NCBI RefSeq assembly: GCF_024684275.1
Contig: NZ_JAIKXF010000010.1
Location: forward strand, 68,738 to 132,737
DNA from: Ruminococcus sp.
GTDB lineage: Bacteria > Bacillota_A > Clostridia > Oscillospirales > Ruminococcaceae
DNA length: 64,000 nt
Direction: 5' to 3'
Shown: positions 33,105-40,888 of the stretch, piece by piece
How the letters are laid out: each line of letters starts with the position of its first letter
Position numbering within the stretch: position 1 is the first letter of the stretch
Made by a program: the position numbers and the translations under genes
Notes under the pieces: generated by a model
Told to the model about the DNA's origin: nothing
What the model saw: only the letters and a program-made list of their open reading frames with translations
The model's database searches: none

Positions 33105-33881
33105 ATGAACAAGTCATTAAGAAAAGCAATTATTGCTGGTAACTGGAAGATGAACAAGACAAGACCTGAGGCTAAGGCTCTCCTTGAGGCTATAAAGCCA
33201 CTCGTAGCTAACGCTGAGGGCAAGATCGAGGTTATCGCTTGCGTTCCTTTCACAAACCTTGAAACAGCTATCAACACAACAGCAGGCAGCAACGTAAAGA
33301 TCGGTGCTGAGAACGTTCATTTTGAAAAGAGCGGCGCTTTCACTGGCGAAATTTCTGCTGATATGCTCACAGAGCTTGGCGTTGAGTACGTTGTTATCGG
33401 TCACAGCGAGAGAAGACAGTACTTCGGCGAAACAGATGAGACTGTTAATAAGAGAACTATTGCTGCTCTCGAAGCTGGTCTCAAGCCTATCGTTTGCGTT
33501 GGCGAGCTCAAGTGGGAGCGCGAGTGCAACATCACTGAGGAGGTTATTGCTCGTCAGATCAAGCTTGATCTCTGGTCACTTACAGCAGAGCAGGTAAAGA
33601 ATGTTGTTATTGCTTATGAGCCTGTTTGGGCTATCGGTACAGGTCTCACAGCTACTCCTGATCAGGCTGAGGAAGTATGCGGATTTATCCGTGCTCAGCT
33701 TGCTAAGCTCTATGATCAGGCAACAGCAGATGCTGTAACGATCCAGTACGGCGGTTCTATGAATGCTAAGAATGCTGCTGAGCTTCTTGCAAAGCCAAAT
33801 ATCGACGGTGGTCTCATCGGCGGTGCTTCACTGAAGGCTGAGGACTTCAACGTAATCGTTCAGGCTGCTATAAACGGCTAA
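33105..33881 (+). CDS. tpiA: Triose-phosphate isomerase
   Basis: 258 residues. AGNWKMNK carries the substrate Lys, VIGHSERR the catalytic His, and AYEPVWAIGTG the catalytic Glu; YGGSMNAKNA and GGLIGGASL bind phosphate. It interconverts DHAP and glyceraldehyde-3-phosphate. AAAGGAG precedes the ATG. Codon use is as biased as in pgk. Confidence 0.96.
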   Translation: MNKSLRKAIIAGNWKMNKTRPEAKALLEAIKPLVANAEGKIEVIACVPFTNLETAINTTAGSNVKIGAENVHFEKSGAFTGEISADMLTELGVEYVVIGHSERRQYFGETDETVNKRTIAALEAGLKPIVCVGELKWERECNITEEVIARQIKLDLWSLTAEQVKNVVIAYEPVWAIGTGLTATPDQAEEVCGFIRAQLAKLYDQATADAVTIQYGGSMNAKNAAELLAKPNIDGGLIGGASLKAEDFNVIVQAAING

Positions 33882-33888
33882 GATAGAA

Positions 33889-33907
33889 GGGCGGATTTTA
33901 TCCGCCC
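33889..33907 (+). other. Hairpin between tpiA and gpmI
   Basis: GGGCGGA-TTTTA-TCCGCCC, followed by AAAATTTT. May trim or partly terminate the message. Confidence 0.45.
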
Positions 33908-33930
33908 AAAATTTTGAAAGGATAATTTTT

Positions 33931-35451
33931 ATGTCAAAAAAACCTGTAGCACTTATAATTATGGACGGCTTCGGCTACAATCCCGATACATACGGCAACG
34001 CTATTGCTGCTGCTAAGAAGCCTAATTTAGATAAGTATTTTGCAGAGTGCCCAAATACTATCATCGGAGCAAGCGGTCTTGATGTCGGACTTCCTGACGG
34101 ACAGATGGGCAACTCTGAGGTAGGTCACACCAATATCGGCGCAGGCCGAATAGTATATCAGATGCTTGTCAAGATTTCAAAGGACATCAAGGACGGCACT
34201 TTCTTTAATAATAAGGTTATTCTCGACGCCATGAACAACTGCAAGACTAAGGGCAGCGCTCTGCATCTTATGGGACTTCTTTCTCCCGGCGGCGTTCACA
34301 GCCACATGGAGCACCTTTATGGAATAGTTGAAATGGCTAAGAAGAACGGCCTTGACAAGGTATACATACACGCATTCCTTGACGGACGTGATGTTCCTCC
34401 GTCATCTGCTGCTGAGTATATGGAAGAGGCTGTTGCAGAGCTTAATAAGATAGGTCTTGGAAAAATAGCAACGATCTCAGGACGTTTTTATGCTATGGAC
34501 AGAGATAATGCGTGGGACAGAGTTGAAAAGGCTTACGCTGCACTTGTTTACGGCGAAGGAGTCAAGGAATCTGATCCTGTACAGGCAATAAAGAATTCCT
34601 ATGCTAACGATGTAACTGATGAGTTTATGCTGCCAACAGTCATCGAAGGCGGCGCTCAGATCAAGGCTGACGACAGCGTTATATTCTTTAACTTCCGCCC
34701 TGACAGAGCAAGACAGATCACACGTTCATTTGTTGATCCTGAGTTCAGTGGGTTTGAGAGAAGAAACGGTTTCTTCAACGTTAAATTTGTATGCATGGCT
34801 CAGTATGACGCTACAATGCCTAATGTTTCTGTTGCATATCCGCCTGAGCAGCTTACAATGACAATGGGTGAGTACCTTGCAAAGCTCGGCAAAACTCAGC
34901 TTCGTATTGCAGAAACACAGAAGTATGCACACGTTACTTTCTTCTTCAACGGCGGCGAAGAGAAACAGTTTGAGGGCGAGGATCGTATCCTTATCAAGTC
35001 TCCTGATGTTCCTACATTTGATCTTAAGCCTGAAATGAGTGCTTATGAAGTATGTGACGCTGTATGCGAGGCTATTGACTCAGATAAATATGATGTTATC
35101 ATTCTCAACTATGCTAACTGCGATATGGTTGGTCATACAGGAATCTTTGACGCAGCTGTAAAGGCTGTTGAAGCTACAGATACCTGCGTAGGACGCATGG
35201 TAGAAAAGATACTTGCAAAGGGTGGCGCAGCTCTTATTACAGCCGATCATGGTAATGCTGACAAAATGATGGAACCTGACGGAAGTCCATTCACAGCACA
35301 TACAACAAATCCTGTTCCTCTTATCGCTGTCGGCGTTGAGGGCGAACTTATCGAAGGCGGTGTACTTGCAGACCTTGCACCTACAATGCTTGATATTATG
35401 GGTGTTCCACAGCCGGCTGAAATGACAGGAAAGAGTCTCCTTAAAAAGTAA
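33931..35451 (+). CDS. gpmI: 2,3-bisphosphoglycerate-independent phosphoglycerate mutase
   Basis: 506 residues, normal length. This Mn-dependent enzyme converts 3- to 2-phosphoglycerate via a phosphoserine. IIMDGFGYN binds metal, the active Ser is in GNSEVGHTNIGAGR, and the C-terminal metal sites are in NYANCDMVGHTG and ITADHGNADKM. GAAAGGA precedes the ATG. A terminator ends the glycolytic run. Confidence 0.96.
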   Translation: MSKKPVALIIMDGFGYNPDTYGNAIAAAKKPNLDKYFAECPNTIIGASGLDVGLPDGQMGNSEVGHTNIGAGRIVYQMLVKISKDIKDGTFFNNKVILDAMNNCKTKGSALHLMGLLSPGGVHSHMEHLYGIVEMAKKNGLDKVYIHAFLDGRDVPPSSAAEYMEEAVAELNKIGLGKIATISGRFYAMDRDNAWDRVEKAYAALVYGEGVKESDPVQAIKNSYANDVTDEFMLPTVIEGGAQIKADDSVIFFNFRPDRARQITRSFVDPEFSGFERRNGFFNVKFVCMAQYDATMPNVSVAYPPEQLTMTMGEYLAKLGKTQLRIAETQKYAHVTFFFNGGEEKQFEGEDRILIKSPDVPTFDLKPEMSAYEVCDAVCEAIDSDKYDVIILNYANCDMVGHTGIFDAAVKAVEATDTCVGRMVEKILAKGGAALITADHGNADKMMEPDGSPFTAHTTNPVPLIAVGVEGELIEGGVLADLAPTMLDIMGVPQPAEMTGKSLLKK

Positions 35452-35456
35452 TATCA

Positions 35457-35483
35457 AAAGCGGATCATAAGATCCGCTTTTTT
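35457..35483 (+). terminator. Terminator after gpmI
   Basis: AAAAGCGGATC-ATAA-GATCCGCTTTTTT. Confidence 0.9.
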
Positions 35484-35507
35484 GTTGCACTCGGTTTACT
35501 AAAATGG

Positions 35508-35536
35508 TTGCAAATGCTAACATTATGTGATATAAT
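35508..35536 (+). promoter_or_regulatory. Promoter of the apbE-eetA-eetB-like trio
   Basis: TTGCAA (35508-35513), 17 bp, TATAAT (35531-35536). Confidence 0.65.
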
Positions 35537-35564
35537 TAGCACAGTTTTAATTAGGAGTACATTT

Positions 35565-36602
35565 ATGTCTTTGAGAAAAAATCTTTTTTTCACTGTAATT
35601 GCCGCTGTTTCAATGCTTTATGGCTGCACAAATAATTCAAAAAGTGATAAGAACATTTCGGTAACGCGTGATGTGTTTGCGATGGATACATATATGAATC
35701 TAAAAGCCTATGGAAAGAATGGAGAATCAGCTATCGATGAAGCTGAAAAACGTATCTATGAGCTTGAAAATGAGCTTTCAGCAACTTTACAGACCAGTGA
35801 TATATGGAAAATAAATCATGCTTGCGGAGCAGAAACCGCGATAAACGATGATACAGCTTTACTTATTGCTAAAGCCTTAGATATTGGCGAAAGTACTCAT
35901 GGAGCGCTTGATATAACAATTTTCCCTGTTTTAAAGGAATGGGGGTTCACGACAGGTAAGTATCATATTCCAAATAATTCCAAGATCGACAGTTTGCTTG
36001 AAAACGTCGATTACAGCAAGATAAAACTCGTAGAGAACAACGTTTCTATCCCTGAGAGTTCGGAAATAGATCTCGGTGCTCTTGCAAAGGGCTATACCGG
36101 CGATGAAATAATGAAAATATTCAGATCATACAATATTGATTCAGCGATTGTAAGTCTTGGCGGTAATGTTCAGGCTTTAGGCAGTAAGCCCGACGGCAGC
36201 AGCTGGAAAGTAGCGGTTCGTGATCCATATTCCCCCGAAATGGATATGTGTGTTGTAGAAGTAAATAACAAGGCAGTTATAACCTCCGGAAATTATGAGC
36301 GATTATTTACAGGAGATGACGGCAGCAGATACTGGCACATAATTGATCCTGCTGACGGGTATCCTGCGGATAATGGTTTTGTATCAGTAACAGTTATCGG
36401 CGAAAATGGTCTGAACTGCGACTGCCTTTCGACTGCGATTTTTGTTGCTGGTTTGGGCGGATATAAGGATATTATCAAGGATTATCCAAGCTATGATTTT
36501 GTCTTTGTGACAGATGATAAAAAAATACTTTATACCAGTGGAATTACAGATAAATTCCAAAACATCAGCTCAATGACTGCCGAGGTGATAAATATTGACT
36601 AA
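35565..36602 (+). CDS. apbE: FAD:protein FMN transferase (ApbE/FmnB lipoprotein)
   Basis: 345 residues from ATG 35565, after TAGGAG. The N-terminus is a lipoprotein signal with lipobox MLYGC. ApbE proteins attach FMN from FAD to Ser/Thr of extracytoplasmic proteins. Typical elements are VFAMDTYMNLKAYG, IDLGALAKGYTGDEI, SLGGNVQALG and the metal-binding AVITSGNYER with HIIDPADGYP. The next two genes are EetA- and EetB-like, so this copy corresponds to FmnB of the flavin-based extracellular electron transfer locus rather than an Rnf/Nqr-linked ApbE. No target flavoprotein is encoded in the window. Confidence 0.9.
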   Translation: MSLRKNLFFTVIAAVSMLYGCTNNSKSDKNISVTRDVFAMDTYMNLKAYGKNGESAIDEAEKRIYELENELSATLQTSDIWKINHACGAETAINDDTALLIAKALDIGESTHGALDITIFPVLKEWGFTTGKYHIPNNSKIDSLLENVDYSKIKLVENNVSIPESSEIDLGALAKGYTGDEIMKIFRSYNIDSAIVSLGGNVQALGSKPDGSSWKVAVRDPYSPEMDMCVVEVNNKAVITSGNYERLFTGDDGSRYWHIIDPADGYPADNGFVSVTVIGENGLNCDCLSTAIFVAGLGGYKDIIKDYPSYDFVFVTDDKKILYTSGITDKFQNISSMTAEVINID

Positions 36603-36951
36603 GACATTTAAGCTGCTTATAGCGGCGATAGCATTAATTTTTACTGCGTCTGTTATAGCAATAATTCTCGGAATGAAAAAGTCGGACAGTACTGATGTAG
36701 AGATCGTTCAGAATAACAAGATAATTTACAGATTAGATTTGTCAAAGGAAGAAAACAGAACCATCCGCGTCAAAAGCTCAGACGGAGGCTGGAATGATAT
36801 TAAGATCGAAAACGGCGAAATATCGATCATAGATGCTGATTGTCCTGACAAGACCTGCGTAAAAACCGGGATACTGCGCTCTGAAAGCGTTCCAATTGTT
36901 TGCCTGCCTCATAAGCTCGTTATCAGATTTGCAGATAGGGAGAACAAATAG
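36595..36951 (+). CDS. NusG domain II protein, EetA-like
   Basis: 118 residues from a TTG start overlapping the end of apbE by 8 bp. One N-terminal membrane helix (about residues 6-26) precedes an extracytoplasmic NusG-II-type beta domain with the diagnostic CPDKTC and IVCLPHKLVIRF. In Listeria and lactobacilli the same domain protein (EetA) is required for extracellular electron transfer with EetB. The two Cys of CPDKTC plus CLPH may hold a metal or disulphide. The tight overlap shows translational coupling. Confidence 0.8.
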   Translation: MTKTFKLLIAAIALIFTASVIAIILGMKKSDSTDVEIVQNNKIIYRLDLSKEENRTIRVKSSDGGWNDIKIENGEISIIDADCPDKTCVKTGILRSESVPIVCLPHKLVIRFADRENK

Positions 36952-36952
36952 T

Positions 36953-37453
36953 ATGAAAGCTCGAAAAATTGCCAGACTTGCGCTTTTGACAGCAATTGCT
37001 CTCATTATATTTATTATTGAACTGCAAATCCCGAATATTATCCCGATACCGGGGGTAAAGCTTGGACTTGCTAATATTGTCACAGTATATTCTGTTTATA
37101 AATATTCTGCAAAAGAAACAGCCGCAATAGTTATAATAAGAGTAATTCTCGGTGCTATTTTCGGAGGAAATATTGCTGCAATAATGTACAGTATGTCTGG
37201 AGCATTGCTGTGCCTTGCAGGTATGCTTCTGATAAAAAGAATAGTTCCGCTCAATTATATCTGGGTGAGCAGTATTTTAGGCGCGATATTGCATAATACG
37301 GGACAAATGATTGTTGCTGTAATTGTTATGCGTTCATTTGCTGTCATTTCCGTTTATCCGTTTTTGCTTGTTTCGGGCTGTATTGCAGGAGCTTTTACAG
37401 GATTATGTGCTCAATTCCTTATCAAAAGAGGAAGTCTGGAAAAAACGATTTGA
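36953..37453 (+). CDS. Gx transporter family protein, EetB-like (old name heptaprenyl diphosphate synthase component I)
   Basis: 166 residues from ATG 36953, two bases after the preceding stop. Five to six membrane helices; LTAIALIIFIIELQIPN and IPGVKLGLANIVTVY with IFGGNIAAIMYSMSGAL are the family signature. The family resembles ECF substrate-binding subunits and includes EetB. With the two genes before it this forms a compact electron-transfer module; no polyprenyl synthase gene is next to it. Confidence 0.82.
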   Translation: MKARKIARLALLTAIALIIFIIELQIPNIIPIPGVKLGLANIVTVYSVYKYSAKETAAIVIIRVILGAIFGGNIAAIMYSMSGALLCLAGMLLIKRIVPLNYIWVSSILGAILHNTGQMIVAVIVMRSFAVISVYPFLLVSGCIAGAFTGLCAQFLIKRGSLEKTI

Positions 37454-37476
37454 AATCACATTTGGAATCAACTATA

Positions 37477-37504
37477 AGCAGCGCGGAGCCCGCGCTGCTT
37501 TTTC
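37477..37504 (+). terminator. Terminator of the apbE trio
   Basis: AGCAGCGCGG-AGC-CCGCGCTGCTTTTT. Confidence 0.9.
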
Positions 37505-37592
37505 GCGCTGAAGTAAATATCCGCACCACTTTTTTGCTGCGATTGTTGCTATTTTCTAAATTATATGCTATAATACAATAGAGGTGAAAAAA

Positions 37593-37820
37593 ATGAATCC
37601 AATGAATCTGCTAAAGCTGAAATCTCTTCTCGACAGATTTAAAGAAAATCACCCAAAGGTACCGCTTTTTTTCAAGGCAGCCGTTGGTTCGGTAAGAGAG
37701 GGAAGTATAATAGAAATTAAGGTCATTCCTCCTGAAGCCGACAGCAAGACTATAATAACAAATCTGAAGGTGAATTCCGAAGATATAGCATTATTTGAAG
37801 AACTCAAAGATATTACATAA
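37593..37820 (+). CDS. Small conserved clostridial protein, unknown function
   Basis: 75 residues from ATG 37593; GAGGTG is seven bases upstream and itself contains the alternative GTG start. The pattern (MNLLKLKSLLDRFKENHPKV, then PLFFKAAVGSVREGSIIEIKV and LKVNSEDIALFEELK) is one I have seen as an uncharacterised protein in many clostridia: a helix, then three or four strands, then a helix. No signal or membrane segment. Confidence 0.65.
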   Translation: MNPMNLLKLKSLLDRFKENHPKVPLFFKAAVGSVREGSIIEIKVIPPEADSKTIITNLKVNSEDIALFEELKDIT

Positions 37821-37821
37821 G

Positions 37822-37851
37822 AAAAACTGCCGCATGACCGCGGCAGTTTTT
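37822..37851. terminator. Bidirectional terminator between the small protein and cobO
   Basis: AAAACTGCCGC-ATGACC-GCGGCAGTTTT. Confidence 0.85.
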
Positions 37852-38365
37852 AGTATTCTATGCCTTTTCTTGCTGAAACGCCTTTAGTGTAAGGGTGTTT
37901 TACTGCTGTCATTTCTGTAATATAATCGGCAGCAGCCTTCAGCTTTTCCGTTGGAGCACGTCCTGTCATTACGACTTCGCCTTTACTTATAACATTGTCA
38001 ATAAAATAGTCAGCATATTCGATATCTATCAGCTTTTTGTTATATGCATCAAGGAATTCGTCAAGTATAAGCAGCTTGACTTCACCCTTTAAAAGTAATT
38101 CGGCAGCTCTTTTGAGCATTACGGTGTGCTGATGTGAAACGTCTTTGAGCTCCTGCTCATTCATTGCAAAAGTAAATTTATTGCATTTATCACAGACAAA
38201 TACTTTGATGTTATCTGTATTATTTAAAACATTTATTTCGGATGAAGTTCCGTTTTTTAAAAACTGAAAGAATGCAGTTTTCATTCCTGCGCCGCTTGCA
38301 CGCACAGACAAACCGACAGCAGCTGTTGTTTTGCCTTTTCCGTTTCCGCAGTAAATATGCAACAT
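37850..38365 (-). CDS. cobO: Cob(I)yrinic acid a,c-diamide adenosyltransferase
   Basis: 171 residues of the CobA/CobO/BtuR type: P-loop CGNGKGKTTAA at the N-terminus, LLILDEFLDAYNKKLI (Walker B-like) in the middle and VVMTGRAPTEKL, KHPYTKGVSARKGIEY at the end. It adds the adenosyl group to cob(I)alamin precursors. No other cobalamin gene is near, so it may serve corrinoid salvage. Typical length is 170-200 residues. Confidence 0.92.
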   Translation of the reverse strand: MLHIYCGNGKGKTTAAVGLSVRASGAGMKTAFFQFLKNGTSSEINVLNNTDNIKVFVCDKCNKFTFAMNEQELKDVSHQHTVMLKRAAELLLKGEVKLLILDEFLDAYNKKLIDIEYADYFIDNVISKGEVVMTGRAPTEKLKAAADYITEMTAVKHPYTKGVSARKGIEY

Positions 38366-38425
38366 ATTTCATCACCTCATATATATTATATCATTTTACA
38401 GTATGATTTGCAACTTCAAAATTTC

Positions 38426-38454
38426 TTGACAATGCCTTTGTTTCGTAATATAAT
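38426..38454 (+). promoter_or_regulatory. Consensus promoter of the HAD phosphatase gene
   Basis: TTGACA (38426-38431), 17 bp, TATAAT (38449-38454). Confidence 0.75.
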
Positions 38455-38486
38455 GATTATTGTTAATTGATAAGGAGTGTTTTTTG

Positions 38487-39275
38487 ATGAGATCAATAAT
38501 ATTTTTTGATATAGACGGAACTCTTGTGACCGAGGACGCAAGAGCAATAATTCCGCAAAGCACCTGTGAAGCTATAAAGCTTACGCGACAGAAAGGGAAT
38601 CTCACTTTTATAAATTCAGGAAGAACCGCATTTAACATAAGCAGCAGAGTCAAGGAGCTTGGATTTGACGGCTATATCTGCGGCTGCGGAACATATATCG
38701 AATATAACGGAGAAGTGATTTTTTCAAGAACTATCCCACAGATAGAGTGCAGAAATATAGCTGAACTGATGAGAAAATGCAATGTAACTCCGGTGTATGA
38801 GCATTCAGAAGGCTATTTCTTCGATGATAAAGCTCCTATAACAGACGGACTTAAAGAATTTATGGAAGTATTTGTTGATTCGGGAATAGACATAAGCGGC
38901 AGAGTAGAGGACTATAATTTTGGATTTGATAAATTCGTTATTTGGGTAAATCCTGACAGTGACATGGAGCTTTTCAGACGTGAAGTTGGGAAAAGCTTCT
39001 CGATAATAGACCGTGGCGGCGGATTTTACGAAAATGTTCCTCTCGGATACTCAAAAGCAACGGGGATAGAAATGGTGCTGAATAAACTTGGCATATCGAT
39101 CAATAATGCCTATGCAATTGGAGACAGCATGAATGACCTTCCTATGCTTGAGGCAGTACCTAACAGTATTGCAATGGGCGGAGCTGAGAGGATATATCCC
39201 TATGTTAAATATATAACAAGTAATATTGAAGAAGACGGCATAAAAAACGCGTTGTTACATTTTAATTTGATATAA
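38487..39275 (+). CDS. HAD superfamily Cof-type phosphatase
   Basis: 262 residues from ATG 38487, after AAGGAG. Motif I FFDIDGTLV carries the nucleophile Asp, FINSGR is motif II, and GDSMNDLPMLEAV is motif III/IV with the metal Asp pair. The insertion between motifs is the C2B cap of Cof proteins, which hydrolyse sugar phosphates, nucleotides or other small phosphates. The physiological substrate is not predictable. Confidence 0.88.
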   Translation: MRSIIFFDIDGTLVTEDARAIIPQSTCEAIKLTRQKGNLTFINSGRTAFNISSRVKELGFDGYICGCGTYIEYNGEVIFSRTIPQIECRNIAELMRKCNVTPVYEHSEGYFFDDKAPITDGLKEFMEVFVDSGIDISGRVEDYNFGFDKFVIWVNPDSDMELFRREVGKSFSIIDRGGGFYENVPLGYSKATGIEMVLNKLGISINNAYAIGDSMNDLPMLEAVPNSIAMGGAERIYPYVKYITSNIEEDGIKNALLHFNLI

Positions 39276-39416
39276 CTTTATGTATATTTACTGTGCAATA
39301 ATTGCTGTTTTATTCAAATATTGCGCTTTTGTGTTGCGCTTTTTTGGATTTTATACTTATTGAAAAATACTATTCATCATGATATAATATAATTAAAGCC
39401 ATAAGGCTAATATTAT

Positions 39417-39449
39417 GGGAGGGACGACTTAGCATATCATGCTGGGTCA
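39417..39449 (+). promoter_or_regulatory. Shine-Dalgarno and hairpin at the pfp start
   Basis: GGGAGGGA (39417-39424) is followed by a potential 9-bp stem ACTTAGCAT-ATC-ATGCTGGGT (39428-39448, two G-U pairs) that contains the first ATG at 39439. The spacing to that ATG is long (about 14 nt). The structure may modulate initiation, or the true start is ATG 39460. Confidence 0.4.
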
Positions 39450-40677
39450 AGATACAAATATGAATATTGCAGTTGCACAGTCAGGAGGTCCGACCTGCGC
39501 GATAAATGCATCTTTGGCAGGTGTTTTCAATGCAGGTAAAAAATCCGACAAGATCAATAAGATCTTCGGCGTTCTCAACGGTATAGAAGGTATCATCAAT
39601 GACCAGATGGTCGATCTTTCCGAAAAAATAGACAGCGATGTAAGCTATCAGCTGCTTCTCAGAACACCATCTGCCGTTCTCGGTTCATGCAGAAAAAAGC
39701 TGCCGAGCTATAAAGAAAGCACTGAGATATACGAAAAGATCACAGCTGTGCTTCGCTGGCGTGATATAGGTTTATTTTTCTATATCGGCGGCAACGATTC
39801 TATGGATACTGTTGCCAAGTATTCAGAGTATCTTCAAGCAAACAATATAGATGATATAAAAATAATAGGTATCCCCAAAACAATTGATAATGACCTCTGT
39901 GAAACAGACCACTCACCGGGATTCGGTTCGGCTGCTAAATATGTAGCTGCTACTGTTCAGGAGATAACCCGCGACAGTAATGTTTACAGTATACCGTCGG
40001 TAACGATTATAGAGACAATGGGACGTCATGCAGGCTGGCTCGCTGCTGCTTCATGCTGTATAAGAGCAAACGGGGAGAGCGCACCTCATCTGGTATATTT
40101 ACCTGAAACAACATTCAGCATCGAGGGCTTTCTCAAAGATGTCAAGGAGCAGATGAAAAAACACCGTGCAGTTATCGTTGTTGTATCCGAAGGAGTAAAG
40201 ACTGCTGAGGGCAAATTTGCCGCTGAGGAATATCAGTCAGGTCAGAAGGACGTATTTGGTCACAGCTATCTTGCCGGTATCGGAAAATTTCTCGAAAAAC
40301 TTGTTGGCGCTGAGATAGGCTGCAAGGTTCGTTCAATAGAGCTGAACGTTATGCAGAGATGCAGTTCTCATATCGCTTCACTTGAGGATATACAATCAGC
40401 TGAAGCAATAGGAATGGCAGCTGTTAATGCAGGGCTTGAAGGAAAATCAGGCTGTATGATGACGTTTGTAAGAGAATCAAATATGCCATACAGCTACAGG
40501 ATCGATACAGTAGACGCAGCAAAGGCTGCTAATACTGAAAAATTCTTTCCTCGCGAATGGATAAATGAAGAAGGCAACAATGTTCTTCCGCCGGCATATG
40601 ATTATCTAATGCCGCTTATACAGGGCGAACTTCATGCAATCATGAAAAATGGTATGCCGCTTAATTTTGTAATATAA
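39439..40677 (+). CDS. pfp: Pyrophosphate-dependent 6-phosphofructokinase
   Basis: 412 residues if started at ATG 39439, 405 from ATG 39460. It phosphorylates fructose-6-phosphate. The phosphoryl-donor residues point to PPi: GGNDS has Asp where ATP enzymes have Gly (E. coli Gly104), and PKTIDND has Lys where ATP enzymes have Gly (Gly124). IETMGRHAGWLAA binds the sugar phosphate. PPi use saves ATP and makes the step reversible, which suits a fermenting anaerobe. It is transcribed alone. Confidence 0.9.
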   Translation: MLGQDTNMNIAVAQSGGPTCAINASLAGVFNAGKKSDKINKIFGVLNGIEGIINDQMVDLSEKIDSDVSYQLLLRTPSAVLGSCRKKLPSYKESTEIYEKITAVLRWRDIGLFFYIGGNDSMDTVAKYSEYLQANNIDDIKIIGIPKTIDNDLCETDHSPGFGSAAKYVAATVQEITRDSNVYSIPSVTIIETMGRHAGWLAAASCCIRANGESAPHLVYLPETTFSIEGFLKDVKEQMKKHRAVIVVVSEGVKTAEGKFAAEEYQSGQKDVFGHSYLAGIGKFLEKLVGAEIGCKVRSIELNVMQRCSSHIASLEDIQSAEAIGMAAVNAGLEGKSGCMMTFVRESNMPYSYRIDTVDAAKAANTEKFFPREWINEEGNNVLPPAYDYLMPLIQGELHAIMKNGMPLNFVI

Positions 40678-40683
40678 TATATT

Positions 40684-40712
40684 ATCCTCGGAGCGATCCG
40701 AGGATTTTTATT
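40684..40712 (+). terminator. Terminator after pfp
   Basis: ATCCTCGGA-GCGA-TCCGAGGATTTTTATTTT. Confidence 0.85.
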
Positions 40713-40801
40713 TTAGCATGGCAAAATATACTTTTTTTACCTTTGAGGCACATATATTTTGTATCAAGAAGAAAAACTGCATCGCCCGAGTATAGGTTAT
40801 A

Positions 40802-40830
40802 TTGACAAATTAACACCATAGTGGTATAAT
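40802..40830 (+). promoter_or_regulatory. Consensus promoter of glnN
   Basis: TTGACA (40802-40807), 17 bp, TATAAT (40825-40830). Confidence 0.78.
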
Positions 40831-40888
40831 TGATTAATATAATGGAGTATTGTATTTAGGAGCGTTAATGCTCTGAGGAGGAAAGAAT

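Noticed and set aside
31478..34932. Numerous Leu/Ser-rich ORFs on both strands across pgk, tpiA and gpmI
   Set aside because: These are frame shadows caused by the strong codon bias of highly expressed glycolytic genes.
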